Shown: one piece after another, positions 8,737-17,391 of the stretch
Numbering within the stretch: the first letter of the stretch is position 1
Layout of the letters: the number at the start of each line of letters is the position of its first letter
DNA from: Actinobacillus arthritidis
Lineage (GTDB): Bacteria; Pseudomonadota; Gammaproteobacteria; Enterobacterales; Pasteurellaceae
Reading direction: 5' to 3'
Assembly: GCF_029774155.1 (NCBI RefSeq)
Contig: NZ_CP103833.1
Location: 186,001-250,000, forward strand
Length of the DNA: 64,000 bases
Translations under genes and position numbers: made by a program
The notes under the pieces: generated by a model
Database searches by the model: none
What the model was told of the DNA's origin: nothing
Seen by the model: only the letters and a program-made list of their open reading frames with translations

Positions 8737-10013
8737 TTAAGACAACATACCTAATTCATACGCAATAAATAAGAGTGTGAAAGCCGTCAGATAAATTAAG
8801 CCGACAATAGATAGCCAGAATAAGCCACCTTTGACTTTATGCTCACCTTTCAATACGAGTGAAAGATTTAATGCGGCAAAAATTGGTGTTGAAACAAATG
8901 AACAAATCATCGCAAAAGAAAGCATTTTAGCTACATCGCTCATAAATACCGAAATAATCAGAATTCCGATAGCAGATGTGACCGTCATCCAAATATTTAG
9001 GCTTGTCGGAGAACTTTCTTTTCTGTTTAGCAATAAACGTAATGCCTCATTATTCGCTCGAGAGTAACCGTCAATTACAGTAATGGTTGTGCCGAACATA
9101 CACATAAAAGCAATTAATGCGATCAATAATTTAGACCAATCGCCGATAGCGAAAGCGTACATTTTAATTAATTGTGCAATATATTTCACACCCGCCTGTT
9201 CAACCGCTTCGCCTGAACCGTATTGAACTAATGCACCTAACGCTAAGAACACTAAGGCAAGAATTGCCGTGCCGATAAAACCGACGTTAAAATCAAAAAT
9301 ACCGTCTTCATAGCTTACTTTATTTAGACGGCGTTTCGCCACTACCCACATTGAGTTGATTGCAGAAATCTCAATTGGTGCCGGCATCCAACCCATTAAT
9401 GCTACAATAAAACCAAGTGAAGCTAAATTCCAAGGACTTGGCTCAATAAAATCAGGTGCAACTTGCACACCACCTTTTGATGCGGCAACCACGACTGCAG
9501 TTACCGTGGAAACCGTCAGTGCAATCATAATAAATTTAGAAAGCGAGTCTAAGAAGCGATATTTACCTAATAATAAAATACCCCAAGTGATCGCAATAAT
9601 TATGGTACTCGCAACCGGAATACTTAAGTCAAATTGCACGCCTACTGCTGAAAAGATAAATTTCAAAATAGTCGCTGTTACAATACCTACCGCGGCAGTA
9701 TTGATCATTGCCGCAATGACATTCAGGATAAAGAAAACCCATAAATAGATTTTGCCTTTTTCTTGATAGCCTTCCAATAACGATTTATTAGAGCCTAAGG
9801 TGTATTGCACCCCAAAGCGGAAAAATGGATATTTGAATAAATTCGCTAAAATAATAATTAATGCTAATTGCCAGCCATAAATTGCACCGGCTTGCGTTGA
9901 GGCAACAATATGCGAGCCACCTACTGCGCGGATGCCATTAAAATACCCGGTCCTATCGCTCTGAACTTTGATTGCCAGTTTGATGCTGGTTCTATTTGTT
10001 GTGTCTGTGTCAT
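8737..10013 (-). pseudogene. Nramp-like metal ion transporter, frame broken near the N-terminus
   Basis: The ATG at 10011-10013 gives MTQTQQIEPASNWQSKFRAIG and then PGILMASA, before a stop at 9921-9923. The continuing frame reads VGGSHIVASTQAGAIYGWQLALIII and runs on as the main 357-residue body to 8737. Adding one base near 9926-9930 (GCGCA to GCGGCA) restores a ~425 aa protein with about 11 membrane helices. The GPGILMA...GGSH helix and the APIEIS helix place it in the Nramp superfamily (PF01566), but helix 1 lacks the DPGN metal-binding motif of true MntH, so the substrate is uncertain. The single-base loss may be a sequencing error. A convergent terminator follows. Confidence 0.75.
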
Positions 10014-10331
10014 TTTTTCTTTCCCTTTATTGTAAAAAATACTATACGTTTTGAAACATTGTATGCTCAAATTCTTAATGGAAACAATCACTTTTTTATG
10101 ATTAATTTAATTCGTAAAAAAAATGATAAAAATTTTGTAGGCTGAAATGTTTCGGCTAAAGCATAATCATATAAACTTTATAGGTATTTAGTGAGTTATG
10201 CTGATCTTTATTTTTTTTATAGAATTTTATAAATTTTAATTAATTTGTGCTAATTGCGGAGATATTGCTCGAATATATTGAAACTGTTAGGATTCACGCT
10301 GTTTTATAACAATTAAATGAGATTTATATTT
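10014..10331. other. Intergenic region between divergent transporter genes
   Basis: 318 bases, strongly AT-rich, between the Nramp-like gene (leftward) and the MHS-type transporter (rightward). It must hold both promoters. I see no convincing dyad, CRP site or gene in it. Confidence 0.5.
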
Positions 10332-11659
10332 ATGCCTAACACAGCACAAAATTTAAGGAATGATCCTAAAAAAGTAGCGATTGCTTCTATGGTGGGAACC
10401 GCAATCGAATTTTTTGACTACTATATTTATGCCGCTGCAGCCGGTATTAGTTTTTAATACGCAATTTTTCAAAAGTGGTGATCCCGTTTCGGATGAGTTA
10501 CTTTCTCTTTCCACTTTGGCATTAGCGTTCTTCGCTCGTCCGATTGGCTCGGCTTTATTTGGTCACTTCGGTGACAAAATTGGTCGTAAGAAAACATTAG
10601 TTGCTTCATTGCTATTAATGGGCGGTTCAACCGTTTGTATTGGTTTGTTGCCAACTTATGCGGATATTGGCATTTGGGCTCCAGTGCTTTTATGTTTATG
10701 TCGCGTTGGGCAAGGGTTAGGTCTTGGCGGCGAATGGGGCGTAGCTGCGCTTGTCGCAACAGAAAATGCACCTGACGGCAAACGAGCTTGGTATGGTACA
10801 TTCCCACAATTAGGTGCGCCAATTGGACTGTTTTTAGCGAATGCTCGCATTTTTCCTTGTCAGTTACACCTGGGGAAAAGAAGGGTTGGTTGAATGGGCT
10901 TGGCGTATTCCGTTCGTTTCTTCCGTTATTTTAGTCATGGTGGGGTTATGGGTTCGCTTAACATTACATGAAAGCCATGTATTCCGTGAAGCGGAGCAAA
11001 AAGGTAAAACTCAAAAAGCACCGGTGAGTGCTGTGTTTAAGCATCATATGAAGCCATTGATTTTAGGCACATTCATTATGACGGCGACTTATGTATTGTT
11101 CTATATTATGACTGCTTTTGCACAAGTGTATTCAAGAACGCCGGCAAAACTTTCAGAAGCAGGTCATCCGATGGGATTAGGGATTGAACCAAATACATTC
11201 ACCGGATTATTGCTATTAAGTGCGATTGTATTTGGTGCTTTTACCAGTATTTCTGGTGTATTAGCAGATAAAATGGGACGCCGTAAATTCTTATTATGGG
11301 TAACGTTTGCAATGGGTATTTTTGGTATGGCAATGCCTCTTTTCCTCACAAATGGAACGCCATATAGTGTGTTTGCTTTCCTTGTGATTGGAATGGCTTT
11401 AATGGGCTTTACATTTGGTCCAATGGTCGCATTACTCCCAGAGCTTTTCCCGACTGAAGTTCGTTATTCTGGTTCATCGTTAGCCTATAACTTTGCATCA
11501 ATTATTGGGGCAACAGTAGGCGCAACCTTTGCGATTACTATCAATGCAAATTACGGAATGATTGGGGTGGGCATTTATTTAGCAAGTAATGCACTACTCA
11601 CTTTCCTTGCATTATTGGCTTCACAAGAAACTAAAGATTTAGATTTAACCAAAGCATAA
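10332..11659 (+). pseudogene. MHS-family (ShiA/ProP-like) MFS transporter, two frameshifts
   Basis: The ATG at 10332 gives MPNTAQNLRNDPKKVAIAS and then MVGTAIEFFDYYIYAAAA, after which the frame hits a stop at 10455. The next frame gives VLVFNTQFF and then GHFGDKIGRKKTL, the MFS loop 2-3 signature, up to about 10850. A third frame (FFLVSYTWGKEGLVEW) runs to 11659. Removing one base near 10442 and one near 10854 yields a single 441-residue protein, the usual size of the MHS (metabolite:H+ symporter) family. The substrate cannot be told. Both extra bases lie in GC tetramers (GCCGG, GCTCGC), which suggests sequence error. Confidence 0.75.
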
Positions 11660-11675
11660 ATTGATTTAAAGCACT

Positions 11676-11705
11676 AAAAGGCTCCTATATGGAGCCTTTT
11701 GTGTT
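11676..11705. terminator. Terminator between MFS gene and XRE regulator
   Basis: AAAAGGCTCC (11676-11685) / GGAGCCTTTT (11691-11700), a strong stem ending in T residues on both strands, between convergent genes. Confidence 0.88.
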
Positions 11706-11716
11706 TGGCAATCGGT

Positions 11717-12133
11717 TTAATTTTGTCGTTTTTTGGCAAAATAAGACTGTGAAGTAGAAGGATTATTAATTGAATCAAGGAAATTGATTAAATTTCTTTT
11801 TTGATCGTTAGAAAGCCTTGCCCAATGAAAGTCTAAGCGTTGCTTTAAGGCATCTTGCCGAATAGGAACATATTGTTCTTTATCTGAAAAGGTTAAGTTT
11901 TCTGCTTTACTGTCACTAAAAAACCAACTAATCGGTGTGTTTAATATGACTGCAATATTGACTAAATGCGATACATTTATTTTGGTAGCCCCTCGTTCAT
12001 AACGTGAAAATTGTTGTTGTGAAACACCGATTTGTTCTGCCAGATTTTCTGCTGTTAGCCCCAATTCTTTTCTACGTTGCTGGATCTTTCTTCCGATTAG
12101 AAGATCAACTTCAGCCGCTACAAATCTGTTCAT
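11717..12133 (-). CDS. XRE-family helix-turn-helix transcriptional regulator
   Basis: 138 aa. The N-terminal HTH_3 domain (residues ~13-67) reads GRKIQQRRKELGLTAENLAEQ, then IGVSQQQFSRYERGATKI. The C-terminal half is helical and unrecognised. It lies divergent to the TbpB-barrel lipoprotein gene, with a 146-base spacer containing palindromic ACTC/GAGT elements, so it probably regulates itself and perhaps the lipoprotein. The target is inference. Confidence 0.85.
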   Translation of the reverse strand: MNRFVAAEVDLLIGRKIQQRRKELGLTAENLAEQIGVSQQQFSRYERGATKINVSHLVNIAVILNTPISWFFSDSKAENLTFSDKEQYVPIRQDALKQRLDFHWARLSNDQKRNLINFLDSINNPSTSQSYFAKKRQN

Positions 12134-12156
12134 AATTTATTTCTCATCAATGATTT

Positions 12157-12201
12157 ACTCAATGAGTGATATTTTTGAGATTTTTACTCTTGTTTTTGAG
12201 T
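12157..12201. promoter_or_regulatory. Putative operators of the XRE regulator
   Basis: The palindrome ACTCAATGAGT (12157-12167) and the spaced dyad ACTC-N8-GAGT (12186-12201) share the same half site. They sit between the divergent regulator and lipoprotein genes. Confidence 0.5.
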
Positions 12202-12279
12202 CTTTAGAGTTGTATATTTTAATTAATACTCATTTATTGAATTATTTTCTTTCTTAATCAATATCAGTAAGGATCTCTT

Positions 12280-13249
12280 ATGAAAATGTTAAAACTTTCT
12301 TTTTTGACTACTTTAGTGCTTACGCTTGTTGCTTGTGGCGGAGGAGGTGGAGGCTCATCTGCAAAAGAGCAAGTGAAAAAGGCAATGAATGAATTGGAAC
12401 AGAAAATAGAACAAGAAAAGGCATCTTCTCAAAAGACTGTTGAGTCAAAGCCAAATACTGAAAACCAATCGGATCAAACTACACCATCATATCGGGTTTA
12501 TGATCCTAATAACCCACCTAAAAATAACGCTATTCAGAATACATCTTCAACTCAGCTAGATAATGGGTTATCAGTTGAACAGTTTAAATTTCCTAAAGGG
12601 GAGATAAATAACCAAGATATTGAATACGGTAAGATCTCGGGATATAACCGTAATTATTCATTCAATGGAGCGTGGTTAGAGTCAGAGAAAGAACCTACCA
12701 TTTTAGATGTTGCAGGTAAAAAAATAGCAACCTTAGCTCAAGAGAAAGCGAGTGCTTTAGGTGGATTAACAGGATCTGCTTTAGCTAAGGCATTAGGAGG
12801 TGCTTATAATTGGGTTATGAGTCAGGAGAATGATCCTGAACGTCAAATGTTCTATTTTGGTAATGAAACACTTGTTGAGAATATTCCAGTACAAGGAAAA
12901 ATTACTTATCAAGGTAATGCAACACGTTACGATAATCTTACACAAAGTGTAAAAAATATTGGTACAAGTACTTTAGTTGCGGATTTCGATAATAAGAAAA
13001 TTTCAGGTGATTTAATAATATCAGGACTTCGCCGTAATATTTCTTTAAAAGAAACAGATATTAAAGGTAATAGTTTTGAAGGACAAGCGGTCACTAACGT
13101 TGTGCATAGAGAAGGAGTTTATGAAGGTAAATTCTTCGGACCAAATGCGGAAGAAGTAGCTGGGAAAGCAACATTTGGTATAACAGAGCAAAGAGAAACA
13201 AGCGTTAAAAGATCTTAATACTAGCTTTAGTGCGGAACAAGTTAAATAA
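12280..13249 (+). CDS. Surface lipoprotein with TbpB/fHbp-like beta-barrel domain
   Basis: The frame from ATG 12280 (SD AAGGA) stops at 13218 (312 aa). MKMLKLSFLTTLVLTLVAC is a lipoprotein signal followed by six Gly, as in TbpB and factor H-binding protein. Residues ~26-60 form a Lys/Glu-rich helix. The C-terminal part ends in REGVYEGKFFGPNAEEVAGK and then ATFG, the hallmark of the TbpB-type eight-stranded barrel shared by Slam-dependent surface lipoproteins and hemophilins. The length suits a one-barrel protein; the ligand is unknown. After 13196 another frame reads QALKDLNTSFSAEQVK to a stop at 13247-13249, so one extra A may have cut the true C-terminus. An XRE regulator is divergent. Confidence 0.75.
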
Positions 13250-13341
13250 CAAGCGGTTAACTTTCCTTAAATTTTTACAAAAAATCTGAAGAATTTCACC
13301 GCTTGTGATAAGAAAAAAGTGCGTATTAAACGCACTTTTTT
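13249..13341. terminator. Uptake-sequence inverted pair and strong terminator between lipoprotein gene and fabB
   Basis: ACAAGCGGT (13249-13257) is opposed by ACCGCTTGT (13298-13306). A second stem AAAAAAGTGCGT (13313-13324) / ACGCACTTTTTT (13330-13341) is a classic bidirectional terminator. Confidence 0.85.
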
Positions 13342-13360
13342 ACTTTATATAATTTGGTGA

Positions 13361-14580
13361 TTAGCCGTTGTATTTTTGGAATACTAAGCAAGAATTTGTA
13401 CCACCGAAACCAAAGCTGTTAGACATTACAGTGGTTAATGCTTTGTCTTGACGCTCTGTTACGATATTTAAGCCTTCCGCTTGTTCATCTAATGTTTCGA
13501 TGTTAATACTTGGTGCGATAAAGCCGTTATCTAACATTAATAATGAGTAGATTGCTTCGTGTGCACCTGTCGCACCTAAAGAGTGACCAGTCATTGATTT
13601 AGTTGATGAAATCGCTGGTTTTTTATCACCAAATACGTTTTTAATTGCACCTAACTCTTTCACATCACCAACTGGGGTTGATGTACCGTGTACGTTAATG
13701 TATTCCACTTCGCTATTGACTGTTGCAAGTGCTTGTTTCATACAACGTTCCGCACCTTCACCGCTTGGTGCAACCATATCATAACCATCAGAAGTTGCAC
13801 CGTAACCTACGATTTCAGCATAGATTTTTGCACCACGAGCAAGTGCGTGTTCTAATTCTTCAACCACAACAACAGCACCACCGCCTGCGATAACGAAACC
13901 ATCACGATTTGCGTCATAAGCACGACTTGCTTTTGTTGGCGTGTCATTATATTTGGTTGAAACTGCACCCATTGCATCGAATTCGGTTGCACATTCCCAA
14001 GAAAGTTCTTCCGCACCACCGGCAAACACAACGTCTTGTTTACCTAATTGGATTAATTCCATTGCATGACCGATACAGTGAGCTGAAGTTGCACACGCAG
14101 AACTGATTGAGTAGTTCACACCGCGGATTTTATATGGTGTTGCTAGACACGCAGACACGCTTGACGCCATTGTTTTGGTTACTGCATAAGGACCAACTGC
14201 TTTCACACCACGAGGGCTACGTACTGCATCACAAGCAACTAATTGGCTGTGTGCCGAACCAGTACCAGCACCGATAACGAGACCTGTACGGTCATTTGAT
14301 ACTTGATCTTCCGTTAAACCTGAATCTGCAATCGCTTCTTTCATTGAAAGATAAGCATATGCTCGCAGACATCGCCCATAAAACGATAGACTTTACGATC
14401 GATTAGTTCAGCAGGATTTAATTTAATTGTGCCTGCGACTTGGCTACGCATACCAACTTCTGCGAATTCAGGAACAAATTCGATACCTGATTTGCCTTCT
14501 TTTAATGAAGCTAAAACTTCCTCTTTATTGTTACCGATACTAGAAATAATACCCAAACCAGTGATAACGACTCTTTTCAT
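13361..14580 (-). pseudogene. fabB: 3-oxoacyl-ACP synthase I, frame broken (probably sequence error)
   Basis: The start MKRVVITGLGIISSIGNNKEE and the tail [20 protein letters not shown] are clear FabB, the condensing enzyme needed for unsaturated fatty acid synthesis. The catalytic Cys lies in [14 protein letters not shown], and the His residues in [10 protein letters not shown] and [13 protein letters not shown]. The frame shifts near 14355-14370: one frame ends [18 protein letters not shown], the next starts [14 protein letters not shown]. Removing two bases (GATGtCTGCGaGCA) gives [15 protein letters not shown] and a 405-residue protein, matching E. coli (406). FabB is normally essential, so a real knockout is unlikely. 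Divergent to cyaA. Confidence 0.9.
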
Positions 14581-14802
14581 TTTGTTTCCTTCATCATAAT
14601 AAATTAATGAGATATAACATTCAGCTTACACTTTACACTTTTTTATCAAAGTAAGTAGCTAAAACTTGAGTAGTTTACACGATTTTGCTACTTGTCTGAA
14701 CTGTTTTAATACAAGTTTATATTCTGATCCGAGCTGTTTTTCGGGAATGTTTGTGAGATGTCAAAAGTTATTTTATGGGTAGCTTTACTTTTTTTATCAA
14801 AA

Positions 14803-14818
14803 TGTTACATTGATCACA
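14803..14818 (+). promoter_or_regulatory. Putative CRP site in front of cyaA
   Basis: TGTTACATTGATCACA fits TGTGA-N6-TCACA with one mismatch. It ends 26 bases before the proposed GTG start of cyaA, suited to CRP-cAMP feedback repression as known for E. coli cyaA. Inference from sequence. Confidence 0.6.
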
Positions 14819-14844
14819 CTTTTATGTACGATAAAGGAGTAAGT

Positions 14845-17367
14845 GTGAAAACGTTACAGTTATCAGCAAGCATGATAAATCTTGATTTATCTGATACTCT
14901 TTTTTCAGAACATACCGATTGGTCGGTATTATTATCGCATAGCATTTCACGTGTTGATGTACTTAATGATTTTAGAATTAAGCGTGCTTTAACTGCCAAT
15001 AATTCACGATTCCAGCACGTTTTTTCCCTTTTACCTCTTCTTATCCATACAAATATCCCGGAATTACCTGCATATACGAAGAATGTGCCGAGCGGTATTG
15101 CTCATTTTGCATTATCCGAATATCAGAAGCAGTATCTTTCTGGTATGTCTTTGCCTGTGAGTTGTACTTTAGAGTTTGAAGATAGTCCTGCCTTTGATGC
15201 ACTTTATTCAATGGGAAGTACCGGTTCAATTACACAAACTAGTCTTTCTGATCTTGATTTATGGTTATGTTATTCTGATCGATTAAATGCGATGGAATAT
15301 CAACTGATAGAACAGAAATTGGCAAAAATTAAGCAATGGGCAAAAAGTTTTGAGGTTGAGATTAACTTCTATTTAATGAATCCGACTCACTTTAAGGCAC
15401 ATTTATATCATGATGAGTTAAGTGAAGAACATAGTGGATCGGCACAGCATTATTTCCTGTTAGATGAGTTTTATCGCTCTACGATACGTATGGCTGGCAA
15501 GCGTTTACTCTGGCAACATTTACCTGATGGCTTATACCAAAAATATTTAGCTTCCGATGCTTTTAATGCAGAAGAATGGATCGATTTTGGGGATTTTTCC
15601 TCACTTTCCACCAATGAATTTTTTGGAGCAAGCCTTTGGCGACTTTATAAAGGTATTGACTGTCCTTATAAATCGGCAATCAAAATTTTATTGCTTGAAA
15701 GTTATGCGGATACTTATCCGCAAACCAATTTAATATCGAAACAGTTTAAGCAAAAATTATTAGGATCGTCTGCTTGTACATATCATTTTGATCCTTATTT
15801 AGCAATGTTGGAACAAGTTACTGATTATCTAACTGAACGAAAAGAAATGTTAAGGCTTTCTCGTTTACGGATGTGCTTTTATGTGAAAGCGAGTGAAGGT
15901 GAAAAAACGGAAACTTGGCGAACACAGGTATTGAGAGAATTAATTGATGGTTGGAATTGGAATCTGCAAGAACTGAATTTATTAGATAATCGGCAAAGTT
16001 GGAAAATTAAACAAGCGGTTACTCATCAACAAATTATCGTTGAGCAATTGTTGCAAAGTTATCGTAATTTAATTCATTTTGCCCGTAAATTTCATATTGA
16101 TCCGAGCATTTTAACCAGTGATATAGATACGTTAATGCGTAAGCTTTATTCCGTATTTGAGATCTTACCGGGAAAAGTACCATTGATTAATCCGCAAATT
16201 GCCCATAATTTAGCGGAAAATGCGGTCACTTTTATTGAGGTACGAGAAGGTTCTGCAATGCAAGCAGGTTGGTATATGATCAACCAAGCACCGAAAAGCC
16301 CTTATGATTCGGTACACCGTTACGTTAGACATGGTAAGAATCTCACTAAATTGGTGGCTTGGGGGTATTTTAACGGCGTGATTACTTCGAATACGCAATT
16401 ACATCTCGTTAGCCGTAGTCTAGAGCTATCTCGTTTACGCCAGTTTATTACCGATTTACGTTTATCATTTCCAGTTAAAGCACCAGAAATGTCAGATGAA
16501 GACTTATTGCATCCGAATGAAATTCGTAATCTTGTTCTCGCTATTAATTTAGTCAATGATCCAACACAAAGATTAGTCAAGACACGGAGAGCTGTTCAGC
16601 CAAGCGATTTATTTAATTTCGGTTCTACTCAGCAAAGTTTGGTCGGAAGCGTGAGTATTATTTATCGCAATTTATGGAATGAAATTCGCACTCAGCATTT
16701 TGAGGGCGATGATGCTATTTTAAAAGCGTTGAAGCTGATTTCGAATAAAATTTATCGTAGTTCCGCATCTCCGCAATCGGTCAATGTATTCTGTTATAGC
16801 CGACATTTAAATAGCGAGCTACGAGATGCTATTGCGGATTTGGTGCATAAATGTATTACGATCCAAACTGGTACTATTTTACCTAAACAACGTTTAGATA
16901 CTTTGAGAGTCGCCGGAAAAACGTGGCAATTTATTTTTGGTAGACAGAAAGTAGATATTCAGCAAATAGAAGAAAAAGCGGTTGAATTTAAGCAAGATTT
17001 TGCTCACACCAACGTGAGGCGACAATCACCGCAGGTGACTTCCAGCTTTCCTAAAACGATAGAGGAATTTGCAAGTGAAGGATTTTTACAGTTCTTTTTT
17101 GAGGATAATTCGGATGGGAGCTTTAACGTCTATATTCTTGATGAAAAAAATGCGTTAGAAAGCTATTACAATTGTTTTGGTGCTAAGGAAGATAAAGTAA
17201 GAGAAATTAATCGAATACATACGGGAAAATATAATCAGAGTGCCGAATCGGAAAGTTTTAATTTTCCTCAATTTTATCAGCTGATAAAAATGAATGATGA
17301 AATACAGATTGTACCGTTTCAAAGCAAACAACATCGAGAATATCTGCAACAATCTCAAGAACGATAG
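14845..17367 (+). CDS. cyaA: Class I adenylate cyclase
   Basis: 840 aa from GTG 14845. CyaA makes cAMP from ATP and controls CRP-dependent catabolite genes and competence. FQHVFSLLPLLIHTN, YSMGSTGSITQTSLSDLDLW (catalytic domain with the DLD carboxylates), HYFLLDEFYRSTIRMAGKRL and FFGASLWRLYKGIDCPYKSA match the enterobacterial enzyme. The frame is open back to ATG 14758, but that stretch contains the CRP-like site and a hydrophobic leader not expected in this cytosolic enzyme. GTG 14845 has AAAGGAG (14833-14839) at good spacing. E. coli also uses a weak start (UUG). The stop is 24 bases before the antiporter gene. Confidence 0.9.
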   Translation: MKTLQLSASMINLDLSDTLFSEHTDWSVLLSHSISRVDVLNDFRIKRALTANNSRFQHVFSLLPLLIHTNIPELPAYTKNVPSGIAHFALSEYQKQYLSGMSLPVSCTLEFEDSPAFDALYSMGSTGSITQTSLSDLDLWLCYSDRLNAMEYQLIEQKLAKIKQWAKSFEVEINFYLMNPTHFKAHLYHDELSEEHSGSAQHYFLLDEFYRSTIRMAGKRLLWQHLPDGLYQKYLASDAFNAEEWIDFGDFSSLSTNEFFGASLWRLYKGIDCPYKSAIKILLLESYADTYPQTNLISKQFKQKLLGSSACTYHFDPYLAMLEQVTDYLTERKEMLRLSRLRMCFYVKASEGEKTETWRTQVLRELIDGWNWNLQELNLLDNRQSWKIKQAVTHQQIIVEQLLQSYRNLIHFARKFHIDPSILTSDIDTLMRKLYSVFEILPGKVPLINPQIAHNLAENAVTFIEVREGSAMQAGWYMINQAPKSPYDSVHRYVRHGKNLTKLVAWGYFNGVITSNTQLHLVSRSLELSRLRQFITDLRLSFPVKAPEMSDEDLLHPNEIRNLVLAINLVNDPTQRLVKTRRAVQPSDLFNFGSTQQSLVGSVSIIYRNLWNEIRTQHFEGDDAILKALKLISNKIYRSSASPQSVNVFCYSRHLNSELRDAIADLVHKCITIQTGTILPKQRLDTLRVAGKTWQFIFGRQKVDIQQIEEKAVEFKQDFAHTNVRRQSPQVTSSFPKTIEEFASEGFLQFFFEDNSDGSFNVYILDEKNALESYYNCFGAKEDKVREINRIHTGKYNQSAESESFNFPQFYQLIKMNDEIQIVPFQSKQHREYLQQSQER

Positions 17368-17391
17368 TGATTAATTTATTTTGGAAAGTTT

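Noticed and set aside
12340..12360. Phase-variable repeat in the lipoprotein poly-Gly codons
   Set aside because: The six Gly codons are mixed (GGC, GGA, GGT), not a perfect simple repeat, so slippage is unlikely.
13909..14106. Open frames antisense to fabB, ydbH, kefC and other long genes
   Set aside because: They lie wholly inside well-recognised genes, show no SD or family motif, and follow from codon bias on the other strand.
14758..14844. 5' extension of cyaA from ATG 14758
   Set aside because: It would place the CRP-like site inside coding sequence and add a hydrophobic leader to a cytosolic enzyme; GTG 14845 has a much better SD.
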